49,511 bases of DNA from Erwinia oleae (GCF_000770305.1 NZ_JNVB01000025.1:1-49511), one strand, 5' to 3'. Numbered from the stretch's first letter, positions 29,260-39,198 are shown. The notes: generated by a model not told the origin, from the letters alone. Program-made: numbers and translations.

Positions 29260-30129
29260 TCAGCGTTTGAATTCTGCTGACAGCTCATCGGCTACCAGCA
29301 TTTCGCGCCTGACCCTTTCAACATGAATGGTTAAAAACATCCGCTCTTCTTTACCCAAAGCGTAGTGCCAGTTTTTTTGGACGTGGCGATCAATTTTTTC
29401 AACGCAGCGATAGGCCTGAGGATAGCGTTGGGAAACCACATCGTGCAGCGATTCATCAACGCTGGTCACGCCCTGCTTCCCTAACATTCGCTGAGCGAAA
29501 AATTTGAGATGGGTAACAAACCGGTTGTAGCTGAGCGCGTCGGTACGCCAGGTGATGTGGAGCGTGTATTTAACGATATCGAGAATTTGCTGCATGAACA
29601 GCGTGATATGCATAACTTCAGGCATTTCCGCATGCAGTTGGGCATTAACCAGATGTAGCGCAATAAAGCTCGCTTCATCTTCTGCCAGCCGGATAGCTAA
29701 CCGCTGGTGAATAATATCAAGCGCCCTCGTGCCAAGCGCAAACTCCTGAGGATAGAGGTTTTCAATCTCCCATTTCAGCACGGTGTGTAACGGAAGATGA
29801 TGCTCATAACGATATATGGCGAAGTTGAGATGATCGGTCAACGCAATAATAACGCTTTCATGCAGGTTGGCTTGCAGTGTCTGCTTTGCCATAGCGATAA
29901 TGCATTCGCTGGCTGCCAAAACTTCCGGACGAATGGTACCGAGTAATTCACCAAGCTGTCCGGTAAGCTGTGGATTTTGCAGCGTGAACACCTTTTCGAC
30001 TGTGCTGCTATCAATTCTGTCTCCCGCGCGCTTTTGAAAAGCCAGCCCGCGGCCCATCACGACCTGCTCTTTTCCCTGCGCATCGCACACGACCGCGACG
30101 TTATTATTCAGTACCTTGCGTATTTTCAT
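29260..30129 (-). CDS. bglG: Transcriptional antiterminator BglG
   Basis: 289 residues: an N-terminal RNA-binding CAT domain (MKIRKVLNNNVAVVCDAQGK, VVMGRGLAFQKRAGD) and two PTS regulation domains whose phosphorylatable His residues are visible (TDHLNFAIYR, IALHLVNAQ, ITWRTD region, LTIHVERV). It binds the RAT in the bglF leader and prevents termination when the permease is active. The frame extends 27 codons upstream; the ATG at 30129 aligns with the family. Unlike the E. coli bglGFB order, the gene is convergent, downstream of bglFB. Confidence 0.9.
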   Translation of the reverse strand: MKIRKVLNNNVAVVCDAQGKEQVVMGRGLAFQKRAGDRIDSSTVEKVFTLQNPQLTGQLGELLGTIRPEVLAASECIIAMAKQTLQANLHESVIIALTDHLNFAIYRYEHHLPLHTVLKWEIENLYPQEFALGTRALDIIHQRLAIRLAEDEASFIALHLVNAQLHAEMPEVMHITLFMQQILDIVKYTLHITWRTDALSYNRFVTHLKFFAQRMLGKQGVTSVDESLHDVVSQRYPQAYRCVEKIDRHVQKNWHYALGKEERMFLTIHVERVRREMLVADELSAEFKR

Positions 30130-30160
30130 ATCCCTGCCTGCAACCCGATCCGAGTAAGTC

Positions 30161-30190
30161 AGGTCTTGCCCGCACAAACGGTCACAATCC
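30161..30190 (-). promoter_or_regulatory. RAT-like element in the bglG leader
   Basis: GGATTGTGACCG, six bases, CGGGCAAGACCT: same layout as the bglF RAT with four substitutions in the 24 defined bases. It lies 31 bases before the bglG ATG. No U-tailed terminator follows; CCTG in the element could instead pair with the GCAGG at the ribosome binding site. Confidence 0.5.
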
Positions 30191-30244
30191 TTTTCGCTAC
30201 AATAGTTCATTGCCTTTTGACATCAAGCTTCTCACGACAGAAAT

Positions 30245-30266
30245 GTGAAGCTTCTCCGGCTTTCAC
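30245..30266 (-). terminator. Possible terminator after the small lipoprotein gene
   Basis: GTGAAAGC / GCTTCAC with one bulged A, followed by ATTTCTGT on the minus strand. Weak. Confidence 0.3.
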
Positions 30267-30275
30267 TTCTCTGTA

Positions 30276-30599
30276 TCAGCGACCCGGCGGGCATTTCGCC
30301 GTTTGTAACGTCTTTAACCGGGCCATCCGGCGATCGGCGGCCTTCTGCGCCCTGTTTTTTACCACACCGTTACCGATGCCGAAGTCTCCCAAAAACCCCA
30401 GCACCGTCAGGCTGTCGAATTCGCCCGTTTTATCAATTTTTGATTGTACACGCTGCTGGGCGGCAATACGTTCAGTGACGTTGTCACAGTCCCATATCGT
30501 AGCCTGCACATCAGTAACAGGCGGTGAATCCGGGTAGCGCTTTAACGCACAGCCTGAAAGCACTATCACCGCCGTTATCAGTAAGCAAGCTCTGTTCAT
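30276..30599 (-). CDS. Lipoprotein of unknown function
   Basis: 107 residues. Lipobox VLSGC with Cys17 after a short hydrophobic signal; Ala follows the Cys, so outer-membrane sorting is expected. The body has two cysteines (WDCDN, KCPPGR) and a glycine-containing segment (LGFLGDFGIGNGVVKN). Family not recognised. It starts 18 bases after the mppA stop on the same strand and is probably co-transcribed. Confidence 0.72.
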   Translation of the reverse strand: MNRACLLITAVIVLSGCALKRYPDSPPVTDVQATIWDCDNVTERIAAQQRVQSKIDKTGEFDSLTVLGFLGDFGIGNGVVKNRAQKAADRRMARLKTLQTAKCPPGR

Positions 30600-30617
30600 T
30601 TGTTTTATGCGCCTGGA

Positions 30618-32231
30618 TTAGTGTTTAAGAATATAGAGCTCGCGACTGTAGGCAACGTCTTCCGGGTTAGTCACCGGGTAGCCTTTCACCCACGGTTTAA
30701 TCAGGCGCCCGTTGGTATACTGATAAATGGGTGCAATCGGCGCGCGCTCGGCAATAATCTGCTCTGCACGGTTGTAGTCATCATTGCGCACGGCAGGCTT
30801 CGTTTCACGGCTGGCTTTGTCCAGGAGTGCATCGTATTCAGGGCTGGAAAACTTAGCAATATTGCCGCTGTGTCCGGCGGTTAACAGGCTGAGGAAAGTT
30901 GACGGTTCATTATAGTCCCCCACCCATGAGGCGCGGATCACATCAAAGTTGCCGCTGTTGCGGCTGTCGATATAGGTTTTCCACTCCTGATTTTGCAGCT
31001 TCACGCTCACGCCCAGATTTTTCTTCCACATTGAGGCCACCGCAATCGCAATTTTCTGATGATTTTCTGAGGTGTTATACAGCAGCGTTAACGTCAGAGG
31101 GTGCGCGGGGCTGTATCCGGCCGCAGCCAGCAGCGCTTTCGCCTGCTCGTTAAGTTCGGCCTGTGTATGCTGTTCTAAGATACTTTTCTTCGGATGGAAT
31201 CCGGCTGTGACGTCTGGCGTGAAGTGCCAGGCTGGCTTTTCGCCCGTCCCTAACACTTTCTCAGCAATAATTTTGCGATCGATACTCAGCGACAGCGCCT
31301 GCCGCACGCGCACATCGGCGGTCGGGCCTTTTTGGGTGTTAAAAGCGTAATAGTAGGTACCGAGCTGATCAGGCGTATATACCTCATTCGGGATCTGCTT
31401 TTTCAGCAGGGTATACATATTTTTCGGGAAGGATTCGGTGATATCAATATCGTTTGCGCGATAGCGTTTGGTGGCGCTCGACTCTTCATTGATCGGCAGG
31501 AAAGTGACTTTGCTGATAACCGTGTGGGCGTTGTCCCAGTAATTGTCATTACGCACCAGCACCAGTTTTTCATTCACCACGCGAGCCTGAAGCTGATAAG
31601 CGCCGTTACCCACCAGGCTGCCGGGTTGTGTCCAGTCGGCACCCGTGCTCTCAATGACTTTTTGCGGCACCGGATACAGGCAGAAGTTAGCGGTAAGGCT
31701 GACAAAATACGGCACCGGCTTGTCGAGCGTCACCTTCAGCCGGTATTTATCCAGCGCAACAACGCCCAACTCCCCGGTTGTCTTTTCGCCTTTGGCGATG
31801 GCTTCCGCATTCTGTATGCCCGCAAGACCGGCAAACCAGGCAAAGGTGGAACCGGTTTTTGGATCGACAAGACGTCGCCAGCTATAAACGAAATCGTTCG
31901 CGGTGACCGGTTCACCGTTTGACCAGCGTGCATCTTTGCGCAGCGTAAAAATCCAGGTTTTGTTATCCGTCGTCTGCCACTGCGTGGCGACGCCAGGCAC
32001 GATATTGCCTTTCGCGTCCTGGCTGGTCAGCCCTTCAAACAGATCGCGGATCACCTGAATTTCCGGCAGGCCGACGGCGCGCGCAGGATCGAGCGTAGCG
32101 GGTTCGTCTTTGATATGGCGAACAATTTCCTGGCGTTCTGCCAGCACTGTGCCGGGGGGAACGTCGGCGGCAAAAAGGGACGACGTAACAGCCAGCGCAA
32201 CGGCGGCCAGGGTGAAACGGGCGATCTTCAT
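30618..32231 (-). CDS. mppA: Periplasmic murein tripeptide-binding protein MppA
   Basis: 537 residues, exactly the E. coli length. Signal peptide of about 22 residues (SSLFA), then an extracellular solute-binding family 5 protein: VRHIKDEPATLDPARAVGLPE, WHFTPDVTAGF, YNEPSTFLSLL and IAPIYQYTNGRLIKPW are almost identical to MppA. It captures L-Ala-D-Glu-meso-Dap for uptake through the Opp permease. The ATG at 32231 is preceded by AAAGGTG. Its neighbours mpaA and ycjG act on the same peptide. Confidence 0.95.
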   Translation of the reverse strand: MKIARFTLAAVALAVTSSLFAADVPPGTVLAERQEIVRHIKDEPATLDPARAVGLPEIQVIRDLFEGLTSQDAKGNIVPGVATQWQTTDNKTWIFTLRKDARWSNGEPVTANDFVYSWRRLVDPKTGSTFAWFAGLAGIQNAEAIAKGEKTTGELGVVALDKYRLKVTLDKPVPYFVSLTANFCLYPVPQKVIESTGADWTQPGSLVGNGAYQLQARVVNEKLVLVRNDNYWDNAHTVISKVTFLPINEESSATKRYRANDIDITESFPKNMYTLLKKQIPNEVYTPDQLGTYYYAFNTQKGPTADVRVRQALSLSIDRKIIAEKVLGTGEKPAWHFTPDVTAGFHPKKSILEQHTQAELNEQAKALLAAAGYSPAHPLTLTLLYNTSENHQKIAIAVASMWKKNLGVSVKLQNQEWKTYIDSRNSGNFDVIRASWVGDYNEPSTFLSLLTAGHSGNIAKFSSPEYDALLDKASRETKPAVRNDDYNRAEQIIAERAPIAPIYQYTNGRLIKPWVKGYPVTNPEDVAYSRELYILKH

Positions 32232-32406
32232 CGGAGCACCTTTCAGATAAGAATATGCGATTGACAGCACTTTAACGCAAATTGTTAAGCGGCAAATAGC
32301 CTTTTCCATTGCTGTTGATGCTTTATACGAAAAGAGTGGAGATGCGCCGACTTTTGTTAGCCGCAGTTTTGCGCTAGTTTTAAAAAAACATTCGGGAGTC
32401 AATAAC

Positions 32407-33114
32407 ATGTCGCAGATACATCCCCGCACGCAGCGCGGCGCCCTGAACGCAGAGAACCAGCGCTACGGCGCGTCGGTGCTCGGCGCGCCGCTGCTGTGGT
32501 TTCCGGCGCCTGCCGCCGATGCGCAGAGCGGGCTGATTCTGGCGGGTACGCACGGCGATGAGACCGCCGCCGTAGTGACACTCTCCTGCGCAATGCGCAC
32601 CCTGAACGACGCACACCGTCGTCATCACGTGGTGCTGGCCGTCAACCCGGACGGCTGCCAGCTGGGTCTGCGAGCCAATGCGAACGGCGTTGATCTGAAC
32701 CGCAACTTTCCGGCGGCAAACTGGCAGAAAGGTGACACCGTTTATCGCTGGAACAGCGTAGCGGATGCGCGGGATGTGTTGCTGTCGACCGGCGATTGTG
32801 CGGCGTCAGAGCCGGAAACCCGGGCGCTGTGCAAACTTATTCATCAGCTCACCCCCGCCTGGATCGTCACCTTTCATGAGCCGCTGGCCTGCATAGAAGA
32901 TCCGCACACCAGCCCGCTCGGCCAGTGGCTGGCAAACGAGATGGCGCTGCCGCTGGTAACCAGCGTGGGCTATGCCACGCCGGGTTCGTTTGGCAGCTGG
33001 TGTGCCGATCTCAACCTGTTGGTGATCACCGCAGAGTTGCCGCCGATCTCTGCCGATGCCGCCACGGAAAAATACCTGACGGCGATGGTTAATTTGCTTG
33101 GCTGGCAAGCGTGA
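32407..33114 (+). CDS. mpaA: Murein peptide amidase A (M14-type)
   Basis: 235 residues (E. coli 242). Zinc ligands in AGTHGDET (HxxE) and the His of VTFHEPLACIED; GVDLNRNFPAANW is the conserved M14 stretch. It removes meso-Dap from recycled L-Ala-D-Glu-Dap in the cytoplasm. Its last 26 bases overlap the convergent ycjG gene. Confidence 0.95.
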   Translation: MSQIHPRTQRGALNAENQRYGASVLGAPLLWFPAPAADAQSGLILAGTHGDETAAVVTLSCAMRTLNDAHRRHHVVLAVNPDGCQLGLRANANGVDLNRNFPAANWQKGDTVYRWNSVADARDVLLSTGDCAASEPETRALCKLIHQLTPAWIVTFHEPLACIEDPHTSPLGQWLANEMALPLVTSVGYATPGSFGSWCADLNLLVITAELPPISADAATEKYLTAMVNLLGWQA

Positions 33115-34069
33115 TGCGCCCGCAGCTAAACGGCAGCGACGGGTCAACGTCTGCCGCCAGCCAGGTGGGGCCGTCCAGATCGACAAAGCGCGCACGCGGC
33201 GCCAGCGGCAGCACGGCGTTAATGGCACGTGACGTGCAGAGCATACAGCCCAGCATCACCTGAAAGCCCGCGGTTCTCGCTGCCTGAGCGAGCGCCAGCG
33301 CCTCGGTCAGCCCGCCGGTTTTATCCAGCTTGATATTGACCATTTCATAACGTCCCTTCAACGCGGGCAGGCTTTCACGCGTGTGGCAACTCTCATCGGC
33401 GCAAATCGGTAAAGGGTGGATGAAGTTTTCCAGCATGGCGTCATCGTCTGCGGGCAACGGCTGCTCCAGCATGACGATGCCGAGATCGGCGAGAAGCTGA
33501 CAGCGGGCGGCAAGCCCTTCGCTCTGCCAGGACTCATTGGCGTCGACGATCAGCGTCGCGTCCGGCACCGCAGTGCGTACCGCCATCAGCCGCTCGGTGA
33601 TCAGCGAGTCGTCCATTTTGATCTTGAGCAGCGTCGCGCCGTTCTGCCACAACGCCAGCGCGGTACTGGCCATCATTTCCGGGGTGTCGATACTGACCGT
33701 CTGCGTCATCACGATCTCGTTCGGCATTGAGACACCGGTAAGCTGCCACAGGCTGCTGCCGCTTTTTTTTGCTTCCAGATCCCACAGCGCAGAATCGATT
33801 GCGTTACGTGCCGCGCCAGCCGGCAGCGCCTGTTGCAGCGCCTCACGGGTCATTCCCTGCTCAAGCGAGGTCAGCAGCGACGCGATCTGTGCCAGCACAG
33901 AGGCTTCCGTCTCGTTATAACGTGGATATGGCGTGCATTCGCCCACGCTTTTTACGCCGTCTTCTTCCAGTTCAACCACCACTACGCCCGCTTCACTGCG
34001 GGCACCGCGTGCAATCACAAAAGGCTTATGCAGCGGCCAGGCTTCCGGGTATACCTTTACTGCTCTCAT
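33089..34069 (-). CDS. ycjG: L-Ala-D/L-Glu epimerase
   Basis: 326 residues, enolase superfamily, muconate-lactonizing-enzyme subgroup. The catalytic Lys is in LLKIKMD, metal ligands in IVDANESW, LEQPLP and ICADESCHT, and the second Lys in MVNIKLDKTGG. It epimerises the dipeptide released by MpaA. The ATG at 34069 has AAAGGACT upstream and fits the E. coli start; the frame extends 25 codons further. Confidence 0.93.
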   Translation of the reverse strand: MRAVKVYPEAWPLHKPFVIARGARSEAGVVVVELEEDGVKSVGECTPYPRYNETEASVLAQIASLLTSLEQGMTREALQQALPAGAARNAIDSALWDLEAKKSGSSLWQLTGVSMPNEIVMTQTVSIDTPEMMASTALALWQNGATLLKIKMDDSLITERLMAVRTAVPDATLIVDANESWQSEGLAARCQLLADLGIVMLEQPLPADDDAMLENFIHPLPICADESCHTRESLPALKGRYEMVNIKLDKTGGLTEALALAQAARTAGFQVMLGCMLCTSRAINAVLPLAPRARFVDLDGPTWLAADVDPSLPFSCGRITLASQAN

Positions 34070-34227
34070 TAACGAGTCCTTTTTCACGACGGGGAAAAGC
34101 CACTCAGACAACATAGCCATTTCTGACGGTTTTGGGTAATTCATCCGTGCCAGAATGTTTTTTGTGGGCAGCGGCCAGGGTGGCTTACACTCAGTGCTGG
34201 GTTAATCATGCTTAAAAAGGAAAGATT

Positions 34228-34731
34228 ATGTCTCAGACCGTTCATTTCCAGGGCAATCCGATCGCCGTTGCGGGCGATCTGCCGACGCCAGGCCAGCTGG
34301 CTAAACCCTTTACGCTGGTGGCGAAAGATCTCTCGGAGGTCTCCCTCTCAAACTACAGCGGCAAGCGCAAAGTACTGAACATTTTCCCCAGTATTGATAC
34401 CGGCGTATGCGCCGCGTCAGTGCGCAAATTTAATCAGCTTGCCAGCGAACTGGATAACGCCGTCGTACTGTGCATTTCGTCGGATCTGCCATTTGCGCAG
34501 TCTCGCTTTTGCGGCACGGATGGCTTAAACAATGTGATTACGCTCTCCACCCTGCGCGGCAGCGATTTCAAACGTGATTACGGCGTCGCGCTGGATGACG
34601 GCCCGCTGAAAGGCCTCGCGGCGCGCGCCGTGGTGGTGCTGGATGAGCATGACACGGTGCTTTACAGCCAGCTGGTGGCAGAAATCACCACCGAGCCGGA
34701 TTATGAAGCGGCGCTTGCGTCGCTGAAATAG
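34228..34731 (+). CDS. tpx: Thiol peroxidase Tpx
   Basis: 167 residues, atypical 2-Cys peroxiredoxin. Peroxidatic Cys61 in [12 protein letters not shown] and resolving Cys95 in QSRFCG, both at the E. coli positions. It reduces hydroperoxides with thioredoxin. AAAGGAAAG precedes the ATG, and a terminator follows. Confidence 0.97.
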   Translation: MSQTVHFQGNPIAVAGDLPTPGQLAKPFTLVAKDLSEVSLSNYSGKRKVLNIFPSIDTGVCAASVRKFNQLASELDNAVVLCISSDLPFAQSRFCGTDGLNNVITLSTLRGSDFKRDYGVALDDGPLKGLAARAVVVLDEHDTVLYSQLVAEITTEPDYEAALASLK

Positions 34732-34739
34732 CAGGATAA

Positions 34740-34765
34740 AAGGCCGGTCATCGGCTGGCCTTATT
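34740..34765 (+). terminator. Terminator between tpx and tyrR
   Basis: AAGGCCGG / CTGGCCTT stem (one G-U pair) around TCATCGG, followed by ATTT. It overlaps the tyrR stop codon, so both convergent transcripts may end here. Confidence 0.7.
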
Positions 34766-36338
34766 TCTCTGTCCCGGACGGCGTCTCATCGCTTTCACCT
34801 CGCTTCTGGCTCAGCCCGTACTCGCGCAGCTTGTTAGCGATTGCGGTATGGGAAACCCCGAGGCGCTTCGCCAGTTTGCGCGTGCTGGGATATGAGAGAT
34901 AAAGGCGCGACAGGACCGATCGCTCAAAGCGGCTGGTGATCTCATCCAGCGAACCTTCCATCACCTCTTCGCCCAGCGGCACCTCCAGCGTGAATTCCGG
35001 CAGAATAATATCCTGCGGTCGCAGTTCGTGGCCCTCTAACTGCGTCAGCGCGCGATAAAGCACGTTTTTAAGCTGGCGCACATTGCCGGGCCAGGTGTAG
35101 CGCGCCAGAAAGGCGTTAAGCTGCGGTGCAATAACCGGCCGCGCAATCCCCTGCTCATCAGCAAAGCGCGCCACGAACATGTCGGTCAGCGCCGCCAGAT
35201 CCTGCTGACGATCGCGCAGCGGCGGCAGATTGAGGGTCAATACGTTCAGCCGATAGTAGAGATCTTCACGAAACTCGCCGCGCTGCACCAGTTCCGTCAG
35301 GTTCTTCTGCGTGGCGCAAATCACCCGGACGTCAACGTGCACCTCATGCTCTTCTCCCACCCGACGAAAGGTACCGTCGTTCAGGAAACGCAGCAGTTTG
35401 GTCTGCATCCGCGGCGACATTTCGCCAATTTCGTCCAACAGCACCGAACCGCCGTTGGCCTGCTCAAAGAAGCCTTTTTTCCCTTCAAGCGCGTTGGGAT
35501 AAGCGCCCGCCGCGTGTCCGAAAAGCTCGCTTTCCGCCACGTCATCCGGCAGCGAGGCGCAGTTGAGCGCCAGAAAAGGCTTTTTGCCGCGCGCGCTGCG
35601 CAGATGGCAGGCTCTGGCGAGCATATCTTTACCCGTACCGGTATCACCGATAATCAGCAGCGGCGCGTCCAGCATGGCCAGCTTGCGCGCCTGCTCAATC
35701 ACCTGACGCATTTTAACGTTCACCGCCACGATATGCTGAAATTCGCTGTCGTCGTTCACCGTCAGCGTCTGAAGCTGTTGGCCCATGCGTGCGGTCGATT
35801 TAAGCATCACCACCGCGCCCGCCGCGCTCTCCGCTTCCGCCGCATAGATGGGGGTGATCTCCATCAGAAAGTCGCGCCCCTGAAGCACAACACGATGCGC
35901 CTGCGGCTCCAGTTTTTCACTCTCCAGCCAGCGCTGAAAATTAAAACCGGGGATCAGCGAACCCGCGCCTGCGCTGCGTATTTTCTCTTCATTGAGCGCA
36001 AACAGCGCCTGCGCCGCAGGATTAGCCAGCTCGATTTTGCTTTTCATATCCACAGAGAAAACCGGTTCTGGCATCGCCACCAGCAGCGCGCTGAGGGCGC
36101 GGTGTTCGCGTTCGGAGGGGAGAAACGCCACCGTTTTGACATCTGTAACGCCAGGTATACGCCGGATCTCAGCCATTAACTGGCTGAAAGAGTCAAAGCT
36201 GACGGGGGTGAAATTAAGGTAAATACAGCGCGGCGGCGCGATCTCAATACCGCGCAGATCGATACTTCGTTCAACAAGCAAATCAAGAAGTTCGCGGGCG
36301 AGCCCTAAACGATCCTGACAAAACACTTCCAGACGCAT
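34761..36338 (-). CDS. tyrR: Aromatic amino-acid regulator TyrR
   Basis: 525 residues (E. coli 513): ACT domain (about 1-75, MRLEVFCQDRLGLARELL), PAS domain, AAA+ domain with Walker A GDTGTGKD, and a C-terminal helix-turn-helix (STRKLAKRLGVSHTAIANKLREYG). The ATG at 36338 has AAGGTGAT before it; a GTG three codons upstream is rejected. It differs from my recollection of E. coli TyrR by an insertion after FGHA that places GAYPNA (278-283) where sigma-54 activators carry GAFTGA, a form I associate with PhhR. Confidence 0.93.
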   Translation of the reverse strand: MRLEVFCQDRLGLARELLDLLVERSIDLRGIEIAPPRCIYLNFTPVSFDSFSQLMAEIRRIPGVTDVKTVAFLPSEREHRALSALLVAMPEPVFSVDMKSKIELANPAAQALFALNEEKIRSAGAGSLIPGFNFQRWLESEKLEPQAHRVVLQGRDFLMEITPIYAAEAESAAGAVVMLKSTARMGQQLQTLTVNDDSEFQHIVAVNVKMRQVIEQARKLAMLDAPLLIIGDTGTGKDMLARACHLRSARGKKPFLALNCASLPDDVAESELFGHAAGAYPNALEGKKGFFEQANGGSVLLDEIGEMSPRMQTKLLRFLNDGTFRRVGEEHEVHVDVRVICATQKNLTELVQRGEFREDLYYRLNVLTLNLPPLRDRQQDLAALTDMFVARFADEQGIARPVIAPQLNAFLARYTWPGNVRQLKNVLYRALTQLEGHELRPQDIILPEFTLEVPLGEEVMEGSLDEITSRFERSVLSRLYLSYPSTRKLAKRLGVSHTAIANKLREYGLSQKRGESDETPSGTEK

Positions 36339-36355
36339 GCATATCACCTTAATCA

Positions 36356-36369
36356 GTTACTGGCGTAAC
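36356..36369. promoter_or_regulatory. Small palindrome upstream of tyrR
   Basis: GTTAC-TGGC-GTAAC, a perfect 5-bp inverted repeat 18 bases before the tyrR ATG. It does not match the TyrR box (TGTAAA-N6-TTTACA) well. Role unknown. Confidence 0.25.
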
Positions 36370-36427
36370 GCTGATGATACTCTATTGCCTCAAGCGTCAG
36401 AAGTGGTCTGGCATGAAAAGTTGACAC

Positions 36428-37474
36428 CTATCCATGACGTTTTTGCATGGTTTCTTTTAACTGAGTGATTAACTCGCGGCGAAAATCACCCAGTTTGGGT
36501 TTGTCGTTCTCAAGCCAGGGCAGCGGGCGGCACAGCTCCATGGTTTTGATGCCCAGCCGTGCGGTGAGCAAGCCTGCGCCAATCCCCTGCGCTGCGCGGG
36601 CGGAAAAACGCGCTGCCAGATCCTGCGACATCCAGTCCATTCCCACTTCGCGTACCAGTTCAGACGCCCCGGCAAACGCGATATTCAGCAGCACCAGACG
36701 GAACAGGCGAATACGGCTGAAGTAGCCCAGTTCGATGCCATAAATCGTTGCAATACGATTGACCAGCCGCAGGTTGCGCCAGGCGATAAACGCCATATCG
36801 ACCAGCGCCAGCGGGCTGACCGCGATCATCAGCGTGGATTCCGCAGCGCTGCGGCCAATTTCACGTCGTGCCTGGCTGTCCAACACCGGTTGCACCAGTT
36901 GCGCATAGAGCGCAACGGTTTCGCGATCGCTGTGGGATTCATGAACGGAGGCATACCAGCGCTGAAGCGCCGGATGCCCCTGTTCAAGGCCCGCCTGCCG
37001 CGCCAGCTTTTCGCAGAACGGGCGGCCCCGGCCCATGCCGTGGCTGTGCAGCAGCTCGCGGGCGACATCGCGTTCTTCCGCGCGCTCACGCAAACGCCAC
37101 AGACGCCGCCACTCTGCGACCAGCGATCCAACGCCGGCAAACACAATCAGGCTGCCGGCAACGCAGCCGCCAAGCGCTATCCAGTCATGGCTAAGCCAGG
37201 CGTTGTGCGCCCATTGCACGCCCTGCGCCGCCACGCTGACGCCCAGCACCGCCAGCCCGGCTTTGACCATTTTTCGCCACAGGCTCCGTTTGGGGCGCAA
37301 CGCCGCCTCAACCGCCCGCTCGCCAGCGCCCTCTTCTTCAGGCTCCTGGCGCGGGTCCTGCACGATAAACGCCGTCTCTTCTTCGCTGAAGGCCCGCGCC
37401 GTTCTCAACAGGACGGGTTTCTCTTCCTCAAGCGGCTGAGCAAAATCAATACGTAGTTTAACAGGTCCATTCAT
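36428..37474 (-). CDS. ycjF: YcjF family membrane protein
   Basis: 348 residues (E. coli 353). Soluble N terminus, two membrane segments at about 88-130 ([39 protein letters not shown]), then a conserved domain ([20 protein letters not shown]). Start overlaps the ycjX stop by four bases. Belongs to the PspF regulon in several enterobacteria; function unknown. Confidence 0.92.
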   Translation of the reverse strand: MNGPVKLRIDFAQPLEEEKPVLLRTARAFSEEETAFIVQDPRQEPEEEGAGERAVEAALRPKRSLWRKMVKAGLAVLGVSVAAQGVQWAHNAWLSHDWIALGGCVAGSLIVFAGVGSLVAEWRRLWRLRERAEERDVARELLHSHGMGRGRPFCEKLARQAGLEQGHPALQRWYASVHESHSDRETVALYAQLVQPVLDSQARREIGRSAAESTLMIAVSPLALVDMAFIAWRNLRLVNRIATIYGIELGYFSRIRLFRLVLLNIAFAGASELVREVGMDWMSQDLAARFSARAAQGIGAGLLTARLGIKTMELCRPLPWLENDKPKLGDFRRELITQLKETMQKRHG

Positions 37475-38868
37475 CGCAGCTTGTCTCCCAGTAAAAATTC
37501 CAGCGCGGAATCGAGCCGGATATGCGGCAGCGGGCGATCCACCTCTGACTGTCGTGGGCGAAACTGTTCAAAATGGAAGCCCTGCTGCTGCCAGAACGCG
37601 TTACCGGGCAGGCGCGGCGGCACATCGCCCGGATAGACGGTCAGCGGCTGATTGTCGGCAAGACGATGGCCGCGCAGCGCCAGCATTTTTTCGCCCTGAT
37701 GATCGACCAGTCCGCTTTCGGTCGCCTGCACCGACGCCAGCCCAAGGCAGTCCATACTGATGCCTTCAAAGGCGGCGTTCTGCCAGGCATCCTGCACCAG
37801 TTGCTGAAGCAGCGACACCAGGTTTGCGTGCTGATCTGCCGTAATATGGTCGGCCTTCGTGGCGGCGAAAAGCAGTTTATCGATCACCGGCGAGAACAGG
37901 CGGCGAAACAGCGTGCGCTGCCCGTAAGAGAAACTCTGCATCAGCTGCGTCAGCGCCAGGCGCATATCGTTAAACGCCTGCGGCCCGCTGTTCAGCGGTT
38001 GCAGGCAGTCCACCAGCACGATTTGACGATCGAAACGTAAAAAATGCTCTTTGTAAAAACCTTTTACTACGTGCTGGCAGTAGTAGTGATAGCGCGCTTT
38101 CAGCATAGCGATATTGCTGTTGCCGTCGGCCTGCATCAGTTTTGATTCGCCGATGGCGTCAACGTCAGGCCACGGGAAAAATTGCAGCGCGGGCGCGCCG
38201 GCCATTTCGCCTGGCAGCACGAAGCGGCCCGGTTGAATAAAGTGCAGCCCTTCGCGCTTGCACTGCAACAGGTAGTCGGTCCAGGCAGACGCAATCTCCG
38301 CCAGGCGGTTTTCATCGGCAGGCGCCAGCGGATCGAGCCCGTCACACAAGGTACGCCAACGCGCCGACCATGCAGCGCGATCGCCCTGCAACAGGCCGGT
38401 CATCTGACGTGACCAGCTCAGGTAGTCTTGCGCCAGCATCGGCAGATCCAGCAGCCATTCGCCAGGGTAATCAACAATTTCGAGGTAGAGCGTGGAGGCG
38501 TCTTTAAAATGACGAAGCAGCGATTCGCGTGAGCGGTAGCGCAGCGCCAGGCGCATTTCACTAACGCCGCGGGTTGGCGTCGGCCAGGCGGGCGGCGTAC
38601 CGTATAGCTGCGCGAGACCTTCATCGTAGGTAAAGCGCGAAATGCCCATATCACGCTGCGGCACGCGCTTGACGCCCAGCAGCCGACCATCGCGCGCGGC
38701 AGAGAACATCGGCAGGCGCGCGTCGGCGTTGACGTTGAGCAGTTGATTGACCAGAGACGTGATAAAGGCCGTTTTTCCGCTGCGGCTTAATCCGGTTACC
38801 GCCAGGCGCAGGTGGCGATCTGCGCCGCGATTCATCAGCGACAGCAATTCATTTTGAAGTCGTATCAC
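37471..38868 (-). CDS. ycjX: YcjX, P-loop NTPase of the psp regulon
   Basis: 465 residues, identical in length to E. coli YcjX. Walker [11 protein letters not shown] at about residues 25-34 and a [13 protein letters not shown] switch-like segment mark a Ras-like GTPase fold (DUF463). Start is GTG with AGAGGTGCC upstream. It follows pspD on the same strand and is coupled to ycjF; probably co-expressed in the phage-shock response. Confidence 0.94.
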   Translation of the reverse strand: MIRLQNELLSLMNRGADRHLRLAVTGLSRSGKTAFITSLVNQLLNVNADARLPMFSAARDGRLLGVKRVPQRDMGISRFTYDEGLAQLYGTPPAWPTPTRGVSEMRLALRYRSRESLLRHFKDASTLYLEIVDYPGEWLLDLPMLAQDYLSWSRQMTGLLQGDRAAWSARWRTLCDGLDPLAPADENRLAEIASAWTDYLLQCKREGLHFIQPGRFVLPGEMAGAPALQFFPWPDVDAIGESKLMQADGNSNIAMLKARYHYYCQHVVKGFYKEHFLRFDRQIVLVDCLQPLNSGPQAFNDMRLALTQLMQSFSYGQRTLFRRLFSPVIDKLLFAATKADHITADQHANLVSLLQQLVQDAWQNAAFEGISMDCLGLASVQATESGLVDHQGEKMLALRGHRLADNQPLTVYPGDVPPRLPGNAFWQQQGFHFEQFRPRQSEVDRPLPHIRLDSALEFLLGDKLR

Positions 38869-38931
38869 GGCACCTCTTTATAATAACAGTCCTTTTCGTG
38901 CGCTAAGCGTAGCAAAGCATCAGGCGATCTT

Positions 38932-39147
38932 TTACAACTTATTGCGGAAAAGACCCTTCAGCGCGCGACGCAGCAGCGGTTCCAGCGCCCAGGCAAGAAA
39001 GATTTTCAACGGACGGCGGGCTACCGATTTCACCGCCCAGCCGGCTGCCCCCGCCGGGCCGTAAGTCATTGCGCCGGTGAGCGCCAGCCTGCCTGCCGTT
39101 TTTAATGCAGGTCCGGCGTGACGTTTTACTGTATGCCAGTGACGCAT
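38932..39147 (-). CDS. pspD: Phage shock protein D
   Basis: 71 residues. The conserved core [21 protein letters not shown] matches E. coli PspD; a basic N terminus precedes a hydrophobic stretch. Peripheral inner-membrane protein of unclear function. 51 bases after pspC; pspE does not follow, as in many non-Escherichia species. Confidence 0.9.
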   Translation of the reverse strand: MRHWHTVKRHAGPALKTAGRLALTGAMTYGPAGAAGWAVKSVARRPLKIFLAWALEPLLRRALKGLFRNKL

Positions 39148-39198
39148 AGCGTTCTCCGTTAATACGTAGAGGCCCGCAAAACGGGCCAGCGAACAGGA

